64,000 nt of DNA from Haematococcus lacustris. Taxonomy: Eukaryota; Chlorophyta; Chlorophyceae; Chlamydomonadales; Haematococcaceae. This document shows positions 54,840 to 64,000 of the stretch, piece after piece. The notes beneath the pieces were generated by a model. It ran no database searches. It was not told the DNA's origin and worked only from the letters and a program-made list of their open reading frames with translations. The stretch lies in the NCBI GenBank assembly GCA_030144725.1, contig JASKMD010000018.1, positions 5,044,829-5,108,828 on the forward strand, given 5' to 3'. Numbering within the stretch: position 1 is the first letter of the stretch; every line of letters starts with the position of its first letter. The translations under genes were made by a program, and so were the position numbers.

Positions 54840-56102
54840 TTAACGACCAGTAGCCACGGCCTGGGCCAAGGCGTCAGCCCTAGCACTGCCCCCGTTCGCT
54901 GACGCCTGCACCGACCAAAGCACACCACAAGGACACACTTTGCAGCAGCTCGCAAAATATCTAGGGTTCTTCACCGTTGCAATCACCAACCAGGCATGGC
55001 AAGGTATGGCAGCCATTTGTCCGTGCAAGGGTGTGGGTGCATGGCAGCTGTTGACCTGCCTGAAAGAGCTGGATGATGGGCGCACCTGAGAAAACGCCTG
55101 GGCCAGAGAGGTTGCTCCGCCCTGTGAGGCGGCCTGGGCCAGGGAGTTGGCTGTGGCTGAGCCGCCGCTGGCAGTGGCGCTGGCCAGGGCCTGCAACACC
55201 CAGGGAGAGCAGCAGCTGGTCATGAGGACCAACAGCGGAGAGGCGTGCTCATGGCTAAAAGCACATGCCCGGCAGCCATGCCAGGCTGGCGGTTAGTGGT
55301 GTGAACCAATAATACCTTGCCCATCAACAACCAACAACAGCCAACATGCCCAATCAGCAAGCAGTGCGTTATGGTGAGGACGACATAAGGCACATAATAT
55401 TACCGATGGCAGTGGTGCCGCAGACCTTACCTGGGCAAAGGCATTGGACTGCCCTGATGCTTGGGCTTGGGCTGCTGCCTGGGCCAGCGCTGTGCCGGCA
55501 GCCCTGCTGTTGCCAGACGCTGAGGCCTGGGCCAGGGCCTGGACCAAGCAGAGCAAGGTAGCTGAGTGAGCTCAAGGCAGGGAAAGCACGACGGCCTGAT
55601 CAGACAGGCATGCCTAGGCACCAGCGCACATTGGCGGCGGCAGCTCCTTGGCCACTGGCCACCGCCTGAGCGAAGGCGCTTGCTGCGGCGTTCGCGTTGC
55701 CAGAAGCCTGCGATCGCAAAGGCAGGGCGCGGATGGAGAGGGGAGGACGTGGCTGGCCATCAAAGCCGGGTCCAAGGCGGCTCGTCAGACGACCTGACCC
55801 CATCAGACTCGCGCAATCACTGATCGCGTCCCTGGCGGTGATTGTGGCCCCGATGGCTGTACACTTCGGCGTCAACTAGGCTACCGGTAATCTTGTACTC
55901 ACCAAGGCTTGCGCCACCGCCTCTGCGGATGCGCTGGCCTGCTTCAAGGTGCGCCCTGCAAATGTCCGTACCAGCGATGGCATCGGTGCTCTCCGGTACC
56001 TGCGATGAAGACACTGCATTGCTACCGCGCACCTTGGGCCACGACAGCGAGCAGCAGCACCATGCCAACAAGGGACATCCCAGACATCTGACGAGAGGCC
56101 AT
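54840..56102 (-). CDS. Secreted Ala/Gln/Ser/Gly-rich repeat protein, array copy 5
   Basis: Six intact exons. The N-terminus differs slightly (MASRQMSGMSLVGMV instead of MASRQFTGMSLVGMV), while the rest of the signal peptide and all modules match copy 4. Sequence upstream of the ATG is only a diverged relative of the upstream region of the other copies (shared GTGGCCATGTGG block near 56318), so this copy may have a different promoter and expression pattern. Confidence 0.77.
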
Positions 56103-58435
56103 TTGCAGATTAGCGGGAAAGTTGTCGAAAAGGCTGATGCTTTGGACTGCTGACTTGGGTTGCCGTGCGACGTCTGAGACTGCGGAGCGATGATAGCTAA
56201 GTGCTCACTCTCTTACTCTGATCCGGGAACTGCACATGGGCACGGAGCCTCTTCCGAGCTGCCACGCGGCATCCTCCGCGTTGTGCGCTTCTGGCGCACC
56301 TACAGCCCTGCCGCGACGGTGGCCATGTGGTCGGGATGTGCCTTCCGGGTAGCTGCCACCTAGTAAGGAGTGCCCACAGCAGACGCCCAGCCAGCAACCC
56401 GCAGAGGACGAGATGCACCATTGCCCAGCATCTGCAAGTTGTCATCATTTGACTGAAACCACTGCTGAGGGGGAGCTGATCTGCACGGTTGCGTGCTGGC
56501 ACATTTGCTACTTATTGCAATGGCCGCTGACACACAGCTGGCACATCGCACAGCGCAGCCATGATCAGTCAGGACTGTGGTCTCTATGTGTCTGTGGTGG
56601 CAGAGTGGTTATAGCAGCTCCTCCCCACACACAGCGCAGTTCTAGAATTGTGTCAATATTGAAGCTAGGTGAATGCAGACGGTCACAGCACAGCCATGAA
56701 GCGTTCACAGCTGCACAGCTGATAGTGGACTATTTGGAATGCACATACAGCGCACTGTTCGCAACCTCAACAGTCCCTGCCACGTGCTTTACAAGGGGTG
56801 TGTCTTACTTTGCCAAGCAAGCTTGCCAACCAGGGTGTGTAGGTGTTTGACCGGCGGTCCAGTTCTTTGTGTGCCTGTGGTGGACTGAGTGGCGGAGTGG
56901 ATGTAGCTGCTGCTTTCCCCACACACCACACACCAGCAGCAGGAGCAGCAGCGGCAGCAGGCAGCAGGCAGCAAGGCAGCAAGGCGCAAGGCCGCAAGGC
57001 AGCAAGGCAGCAAGGCGCAAGGCAGCAAGGCAGCAAGGCGGTCGCTCCACTACTCCAGGGGCCGCTGCATGCACTCCTCCCTGTGGCTGGATGGTGAGGC
57101 ATGGGTTGGTATTCTAGTTGGGCCACCAGCCCCGTTGGGGGCCTTGGGGTGGGCCACAGGGGCAGGCTCAAGGGTTTGCTGAGCAGGCATGGGCTGAACG
57201 GGTCTAGGGGCTGGCAGCTAGGAAGGTAGTGGGAGGAGGTGCTTCGGCCTTGGCCTGCATGGTCATTTGGGGGCCCTGTATGGCACTAGATAAGATTGGC
57301 TTGACGGTGGGCAGGACCTGAATGCTGCAGCTGCTAGTTCTTGCTTTGGCCTTGGCCTGCCCGGTCATGTGGGGCCCTGACCGTCACCACATCAGGCTCA
57401 GCGAACGGTGGATGGTGCAATTGGCTATGTCCTGCTTTGCCTGGGCCAGCCAGCTGATACGCTTCAGCCGCACCATGCTCAGCTCCTTGCTCAGCCCTCA
57501 CCTTCACACCCGCATCACCTGGCCTAGGGCAGGGCCCACACTCCAACTGAACCAGCTGTAATGTGCATGTAAGGCTACAGGCGTTGCACGCTGGCATCTC
57601 ATGAGCTCCTATTAGTCGTTTCACATTCAACCTTTATACTGTTGAGGTAACCTGTTCGAGCTGACTGCTGGCCTGCAAGCCGCACTGGAACACGAACAGA
57701 CCACCCTTCTCACCGCAGCTATCCATGGCAGCTACGTAGCAGCTTCCACCCAGCCCCGCCACTCATCCAGCCCAGCTCACACCCCCCAGACCCTGCCCCC
57801 CAGCTAGCACCTCCCCATAGCGCACAGCCCGCAGGTGTACTACCCACAAGGGCACCATAATGGGTATTCTTCACCTTTTGACCTAAGCCATGTGACCTGA
57901 GCCAAGCAAGGTCGAGCTATGCGCTGAAGGATATGAACCTGGGCCATGTCAGTTTGAGCTATTTAATTATGCATACTAGGCATAAAAACTAATGAAACTC
58001 ATGTAAGTAGGCAAAAATAACTGGTGCCAACCTACCAGTGACTTGATGTGATGCGGCCCCCAGCCTCAATAGGCAGGGATTGCCTAATGAGGCACACGGG
58101 TGCATGAGGTCCCCCTGGCCCTCGACTTCCTGCCCATGGCTGCTCGTCAGGTTCAAAGGAGCGAGGGGGTGAGCCCAGGCGAGGCAGAAGGACCTTATTG
58201 CTATATGTGCCCCCCTGGTTTTGCTTGCCCAACAATGCCCAACGCCTTCATCCTTGCCTGCTCATAGCTGACATGCGCCCAAGGCTGACATGGTGATGGT
58301 GTGTCACGCCTGCATTTCGCCCAAACCTGTGGGCTTCCTGAGACGGGCGGTGGCCTTTTCATGGTCCATGGCATGGAAAAGTGAGAATCACAGCAACGCT
58401 GGATGCCTCGTATGCAATACATCCACCCAGGCTTG

Positions 58436-58477
<42 letters not shown>

Positions 58478-58818
58478 AGCATGTCACGGCAACGTCAGCA
58501 TAGCTGGAAGGGAAGGCAATGTTTCAGAGTATTACCTCGGCTGTCAACGGCGTGTGAGGGCCTGTGAGGGGCGAATGCAGGCTGATTTAGAGTGCCATGT
58601 GCGAAGGGCTACGCGAAGAAGGGCTCACAAGACTTGCACGGCGTGTGAGCTGAGCGTGGGGGTTGGGCTGTCGGTTTGCGCAATACTCTTCAGTGAGATG
58701 AAGCGCGATTCACGCCGTGACGCTGCGTTTCATACGCTTGCGTACTTCATCATCGTACATTACATTACCTGCTCCGCTGTGTCATCATTTTGATCTAGCT
58801 GGACCGTGAACGTGGCCA
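56103..58818. other. Intergenic region between the array and the TGD2-like gene
   Basis: 56103-56420 is the diverged 5' flank of array copy 5. About 56935-57045 is a GGCAGCAA/GGCGCAA tandem tract. A pair of related segments lies near 56575-56610 and 56862-56895 (TGTGGTGGNNNAGTGG). 57322-57561 holds an unrecognised open frame. 58339-58370 is an inverted match to the flank of the TnpB-like relic. 58438-58476 is (CTG)n. No gene is supported. Confidence 0.4.
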
Positions 58819-61800
58819 ATGCAGCACGCCGCTTCTATGTGGGGCTGCAGCCAGAGAGCCTCCTTGCCGCAGACTGCTCCCGCAATTCCCAGGTTGCACT
58901 CTACTAGCCGGGCGCGCAAGTTCACCACACGCTCAGCCTCGCAAGACCCAGCGGCGATTACTTCACCAATTCTTGTCCAGCCCGCACTGGTGCCCGCGTC
59001 TGAGTCACCAGCCGGCACCTCCAGCAGCAGCAGTAGCAGCAGCAACAGCAACAGCAGGCTCAACGGCTCTGCCCCTAAGAAACAGTCCTTTGTAGACACC
59101 ATATTCAAGTGAGGCCTAGCGCGGCCATGGCCATGGAGCCAGCCGGTCGTGTGCAGTGCGTTCATGTCTGCATGCACCTGGACCTGTGCCCCAGGTCGCT
59201 GCAAGACTTTGGCATAGGGCGCAACAGCATGTCAGAAGGTGGCGTGGGCCTGTTTGTGCTGATAGGGGCGGGCTTTGCAGTGGCGCTGGTCAACTGGGCA
59301 CGCGGCACAGCGCTGAGGACAGGGCAGCCATACCAGGTAAGCTGACCCTTATAAAGCAGTGGGCCTTGCCAGGAGAGCCCTGTAGCCCAGTGTGCCTGAA
59401 TAGGCAAGCCCAGCCGGATGAGGCGAGCATCGCCAGGCCAACCCTGGGGAGGCAGCCCTGCCAGGATGGATGTGTCATGAAGGCTCTAGAGGGCAGCCCA
59501 GGTTGCTAGGTGGGGCGGTCCTGATAAGCCTGATGAAAAGCCTGATGATTAGCCTGATGAAGCCTGATGAAAAGCCTGATGATTAGCAGGCTACACTGAG
59601 CAAGGCCAGGCCTCAGCCCCACCCCAGCTAGGCTGCTCCCCAGCTAGGCTGCTCCAGGTCTGGCCTCCCAACAGGGGACAAGCCTGGGGCTGGCAACGCC
59701 CCCCACCCTACAATGCAACCAGCCTCAACCCCCCTCCCTGCAGGGGCGTACAGCCACAGTCCTGCGACCCCCCTCTCTACAACAACACAACCCCCTCCTC
59801 GACAACAACACAACCCCCTCCTCGACAACAACACAACCCCCCTCTCGACAACAACACAACCCCCCTCTCTACAACAACACAACCCCCTCCTCGACAACAA
59901 CACAACCCCCCTCTCGACAACAACACAACCCCCTTCTCTACAACAACACAACCCCCCTCTCGACAACAACACAACCCCCTCCTCGACAACAACACAACCC
60001 CCTTCTCTACAACAACACAACCCCCCTCTCGACAACAACACAACCCCCTCCTCGACAACAACACAACCCCCCTCTGTACAACAACACAACCCCCCTCTCT
60101 ACAACAACACACCCCCCTTTGGCGACACGAGCTTACACTACCTCCTTAAGAGCACTCGGTCACCGCCTACAGCTTAACAGCACCTCATGGCTTGGGTGCA
60201 TGGGATGGTCCCAGGTGCAGGATAGATGGGTGGATTGATCTGTGCACACAAGGTGCAGTCACACAACGTGGCAGGTGGCAGTCACACAAGGGTTAGGGGC
60301 CAAGCTGGTAGCAGGCAGGGCAGCAGGCAGGGCAGGGTAGCAGGCGGGTCAGGGGGACCCAGCAGGCCTTCCCCAGCACCAAGCTGGTGCATGGTGTGCA
60401 TGTCCTGCATGGCATGCTGCATGGGCGAGCACCAAGCCAGGCTGTGATGGACAGACAGGGGCACAGGCGGCAGGCTAGCCACCCCCCCTGCACCCTGATG
60501 CACACAGTGGCAAGACACGCACTTCAGCCAGTTGCTTCCCCAGCTTTGCCCCATCGCCTTGCAAAGGCGCACTACCCCCTGGCCTGAGCCCCCAGCACCT
60601 CTTAGCCACTCGCCGTCGCAGTGGGGGCGGGGCAGGGGCAGGGGCAGGGGCAGGGGCAGGGGCAGGGGCCAGGGGCAGGGGCAGGGGCACAGCCTGCTGT
60701 GTGTGACCCTTGTTCTGCAGTTGAGAGAGGCAGGGGTGCCCCAGTGGGGGGCAGTGGAGGCTCAGGGTTAGAGTCAGGGTTTAGCCTAACCTCACCCTCA
60801 GCCTCAGCCTAACCCAGTGGAGGGAAGCAGGGGTGCAGGTGCAGCAGGGTGCAGGGGGTGTGAAGGTCACACCTGGGCTTGCCTGGCCTGGCCCTGAGGC
60901 ACCCCCTGCTGACCCCTGCTGACCTGGGGACATGCAATGGGAGCAGCGGAGGGCCAGCAGGGTCACGCAGCTGGGTCGTCTCACATCACACAACAAAGTT
61001 ATTCAACACAGTGAACACAGTCAACACAGTGAACTGGCCCTGCGCCCTTGCTGCCCTCTGTGCCTCTGCCCGCCCCTTCCTTGCCCGCTACAGACCCTTG
61101 CCCCTCGAGGGGTCACCACTGACGGCTGCAGCCTGCTGCCTGTCCCCTTCCTTGCCAACCTGCTACAGTGCCTGACCTGCCTGCCCGCCGGCCTGTGCAG
61201 ATTACGGTGGAGCTGCCACTGGCCTGTGGAGTGACTGTGGGCACACCCCTACGCATCAGAGGCGTGCAGGTAGTACAGATGGCACCCCACCCCACCGCAC
61301 CCCACCCCACCCCACCCCACCCCACCCCACCCCACCCCACCCCACCCCACCCCACCCCACCCCACCCCACCCCACCCCACCCCACCCCACCCCACCCCAC
61401 CCCACCCCACCCCACCCCACCCCACCCCACCCCACCCCACCCCACCCCACCCCACCCCACCCCACCCCACCCCACCCCACCCCACCCCACCCCACCCCAC
61501 CCCACCCCACCCCACCCCACCCCACCCCACCCCACCCCACCCCACCCCACCCCACCCCACCCCACCCCACCCCACCCCACCCCACCCCACCCCACCCCAC
61601 CCCACCCCACCCCACTTGCTGCCATTGGTGCTCCTGTTGCAGGTGGGCCAGGTGCTGAATGTAAGGCCCAGCCTGCAGCGTGTGGATGTGTTGTGTGAGG
61701 TGGGTGGGGGCAGCAGTGGTGTGTTGAGGGGGCAGGAGAGTGAGGGTGAGGGAGGAGGGGGGGCAGCAGTGGGAGAGGGCAATAGCAGCAGGGGGTAGAG

Positions 61801-62312
61801 AGGGTAGCAGCTGACGTGACAGTCAGCAAAGCGGAGACCAGTCACTTCAGTTCAAAGAGCTGAGAGCTGAGTGCGACGGTGGGTGCAGGGAAGGGGTGTG
61901 ACACAGGAGTGCAGGGGCAGGGGCAGCCTGGATCAGGGGCGGGGCCAGGGGCAGGGGCAGGGGCAGGGGCAGGGGCAGGGGCAGGGGCAGGGGCAGGGGC
62001 AGGGCAGGGCAGGGCAGGGGCAGGGGCAGGGGCAGGGGCAGGGGCAGGGCCAGGGGCAGGGGCAGGGGCAGGGGCAGGGCAGGGGCAGTCGCTGCAGCAC
62101 CAGCCAGCCTGCCTGGTGGCCTGCCCTGCAGGTCAACGACGTGTCCACTGTCATCCCCCGCAACAGCATCATCGAGGCCAACCAGTCGGGACTCATTGCG
62201 GAGCCGCTGCTGGACGTGACCCCTGTCATGCCGCTGCCTGCATGGCGGGCGGGCCCTCATGAGCCTGACTGCAGCAAGGAAGGGGCATTGGTGTGTGAGC
62301 ATGGACGGTACG

Positions 62313-62395
<83 letters not shown>

Positions 62396-64000
62396 GTAGC
62401 TGGGTGGGTAACTGGGTGGCTGGCTGGGTGGGAGTGGGTGGGGGTGGGGTGGGTGAGGGTGGGTGGGGTTGGGCGGGGGGCATGCTCTGCTGGCAGCACA
62501 CAGCATGCCAATAGCCACGCCAGGGGCGTATGCTGGAAGGCTGAAGGCCGACATGGGGCACTCACAAAGCCTGGCTCGTGAGCTGCCCGCCATCACCTCC
62601 AGCTGCTTCCCAGGCCTATGACTGGCTGAGGCGTGCAGGGTGGGTACCGTGGCATGGTCTGTTGCTGCGTGCTGCATGCTGCATGCGGTTGCGGTGCTGC
62701 ATGGAGCGCAGGATCACTGGGCAGCCTGGCGTGGCCCTGGACGACCTAGTGTACATCATGACTCGCCTGGCACGGCAGGCGGAGTCTGACGGCTTTGACA
62801 AGGTGTTTGCGGCGGCTGAGGCAGCCACCGTGGCCATCGAGGTGAGCGTCCAGGTCTGAGGGAGGCGGACTCTGCCTCTTGCTTGGTCGATCTGGCCCTG
62901 GCCCTGGTCCCCGCCACAGCGACATGGCCATACTTGAGAGATCCGTTCCGCCAAGGCACTTACGGATAACCCAGAGCACCAAGACTCGCAGTCCATAGAG
63001 ACCGCTGACATATAGGCTGACCCATAAGGGTACCAGCCACCCACAGAAACACATGCATCACCGAGCGACATGGCGGTGCGTGGGGCCATACTTGGCTCTG
63101 CCAGCTGAATGGTCAGCAGGAATCTGACCCGACCCAACCGAACCCGACCTCTGCTGGCCCTGGCCCTGGCCCTGGCTACAGCTGCACACCATGGCAGTGC
63201 GTGGGGCCGTACTTGGCTCTGCCAGCTGAAATGTCAGCAGGCAGGCAACTTCTAGCCAACCCTTCTTACTGCAGCTCCGCACACTCTCTGATGCACCGGG
63301 CACCGGGCTCATTACCCCGACCCAACCGTCCCGCCCCGCCCCGCCTCACCTCACCTCAACCCAATCCGACCCGACCCAGCCTTTTGTGATCAGGAGGGGG
63401 GTTGCAGTGGCATCCATGCTGGCAGCAGTGCCGGGCCTGGTACGAGTCAATAGTCAAGGTCACGTAGACAGTCTGCTCCTTATGGACATGTGGACAGCAG
63501 CCAAGGTCATGTCAGTGCTGGTGTTGGTACTGGCACCTGTGATGGTGAGCAGCTGACTGGCCCTGCCCCACCCTGGCCCTGGCCTTCGCCACCCCCTGCC
63601 CCACCCTGGCCCTGGCCTTCGCCACCCTGGCCCTGGCCTTCGCCACCCCCAGCAGCAGCCTCTGCAGCCAAAGCTGACTGGCCCTGCCCCACCGCCCCGG
63701 GTGGCTGCAGGAGGCGCGGCCCCTCCTGCTGCAGAGCATCAAGCTGGTGGAGGAGGTGACGCCGTTGCTGCGGGAACTCCGGGAAGGCGGCCTGGTGGCC
63801 AACGTGGAGGCCCTCACCTCCACTGCAGCAGCGGCAGCGGCAGACATTCAGAAACTGCAGGTGGGGAGAGGAGAGATTGGGTGGTGGGCGAGGCGGGGCT
63901 AGGTGTGAAGGCCCACGGGGTGCCGGGGGCTGTTGGCCGGTCTGTAGGGTGGGAGGCTGGCTGGGGCCATCCACAGTGAGGTGGAGGGACAGCCAGTATG
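58819..64000 (+). CDS. TGD2: TGD2-like MCE-domain lipid-transfer protein of the chloroplast envelope (3' end outside window)
   Basis: Substrate-binding subunit of the TGD1-2-3 ABC complex that moves lipid from ER-derived pools into the plastid. Exons: 58819-59108, 59195-59336, 61201-61269, 61643-61699, 62132-62307, 62712-62841, 63711-63860 and probably 63948 onward. The first seven sum to 1014 bp in one frame with GT..AG borders. Exon 1 encodes a Ser/Arg-rich transit peptide and a Ser/Asn-rich linker. Exon 2 has GIGRNSMSEGGVGLFVLIGA, a single membrane anchor. Exons 3 to 5 carry the MCE/MlaD domain: GVTVGTPLRIRGVQVGQVL, then STVIPRNSIIEANQSGL, then CSKEGALVCEHG. Exons 6 and 7 match the TGD2 helical tail (GQPGVALDDLVYIMTRLARQ, EARPLLLQSIKLVEEVTPLL). 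The ATG at 58819 gives a plausible transit peptide. Several introns are filled by satellites. Confidence 0.92.
59767..60112. repeat. ~23-bp minisatellite (CTCGACAACAACACAACCCCC)
   Basis: About 15 units with CTCTACA and CTCGACA variants in intron 2 (59337-61200) of the TGD2-like gene. The Thr/Gln/Pro and Val/Cys open frames are artefacts of the repeat. Confidence 0.92.
60626..60690. repeat. (GGGGCA)n hexanucleotide, about 11 units
   Basis: Short array in intron 2 of the TGD2-like gene; the same hexamer recurs in intron 4 (61930-62085). Confidence 0.9.
61284..61614. repeat. (CCCCA)n pentanucleotide array, about 66 units
   Basis: ~330 bp of nearly perfect CCCCA units fill intron 3 of the TGD2-like gene, beginning about 14 bp after the 5' splice site at 61269. 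The antisense strand is (TGGGG)n. Confidence 0.97.
61930..62090. repeat. (GGGGCA)n hexanucleotide, about 25 units
   Basis: Interrupted by GGGGCC and GGGCA variants, in intron 4 of the TGD2-like gene (61700-62131). Confidence 0.92.
62314..62396. repeat. (GGCT)n tetranucleotide, about 20 units
   Basis: Begins about 6 bp after the 5' splice site of the exon ending at 62307 in the TGD2-like gene, then degrades into GGGTGG-type units up to about 62480. Confidence 0.95.
63555..63660. repeat. CCCTGGCCTTCGCCAC minisatellite
   Basis: Four to five units of ~18-36 bp (CCCCACCCTGGCCCTGGCCTTCGCCACC pattern, variable length) in intron 6 of the TGD2-like gene, ~50 bp before the exon starting at 63711. Confidence 0.8.

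Larger units (their letters stand above)
36336..56102 (-). repeat. Tandem array of five ~3.5-3.8 kb units, each with one secreted-protein gene
   Basis: Gene 3' ends fall at 36336, 40168, 43792, 51330 and 54840, giving spacings of 3832, 3624, 7538 and 3510 bp. Removing the 4022-bp transposon and its 7-bp duplication from the third spacing leaves 3509, equal to the fourth. The extra length of unit 2 is mostly minisatellite. Unit 1 differs because 37887-38275 is replaced by unrelated sequence. Identity between units is very high by eye (scattered single-base differences). The 3' flank of copy 1 (36030-36335) and the 5' flank of copy 5 (56103-56420) are diverged relatives of the corresponding flanks of the other copies, as expected at the two edges of an array grown by unequal crossing-over. 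Confidence 0.93.

Noticed and set aside
61113..61845. Gly-Val-Gly-Trp repeat ORFs on the minus strand
   Set aside because: Reading of the antisense of the (CCCCA)n intron array in the TGD2-like gene.

Overview
The window is nuclear DNA of a green alga (Chlorophyta). It carries plant-type chloroplast genes (a TGD2-like lipid-transport subunit and a PsbP-domain lumen protein), many short introns with GT..AG borders, very GC-rich sequence and a heavy load of micro- and minisatellites. The repeat families, including a TnpB/Fanzor-like relic with a DRDxNAAxNM tail, look most like Haematococcus lacustris or a close volvocalean relative. That species guess is from memory and is inference.

Layout, left to right. 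1-5.3 kb is gene-poor: an unclassified element with ~95-bp imperfect inverted ends (643-4958), bracketed by diverged direct repeats. 5.96-18.6 kb (minus) is one large gene for a GON-4-like nuclear protein with two Myb/SANT-like domains. About 20.1-23.6 kb (plus) is a seven-exon PsbP-domain gene with a twin-arginine lumen signal. 24.2-27.9 kb (minus) is a helical, mTERF-like protein that I could only partly assemble. 28.6-29.1 kb is a TnpB/Fanzor-like relic with one in-frame stop. 30.06-33.88 kb (plus) is a complete eight-exon mitoferrin-type mitochondrial carrier of 303 aa.

36.3-56.1 kb is the most unusual part. It holds five tandem copies (period about 3.5-3.8 kb) of a six-exon minus-strand gene for a ~159-residue secreted protein rich in Ala, Gln, Ser and Gly. 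Its exons 3 to 5 start and end in phase 0, and each encodes one repeat module. A ~4.0-kb hAT-like transposon (46464-50485) with perfect 15-bp inverted ends and a 7-bp target duplication sits between the third and fourth copies, and a solo end of the same family lies in the first unit. 58.8-64.0 kb (plus) is a TGD2-like gene that runs off the right edge.

The single-copy genes are unrelated housekeeping genes: iron import to mitochondria, lipid import to plastids, lumen photosynthetic maintenance and nuclear transcription. They do not form a pathway together. The candidates for something new are the silk-like tandem gene family and the recurrent placement of tandem repeats immediately downstream of 5' splice sites in several unrelated genes.
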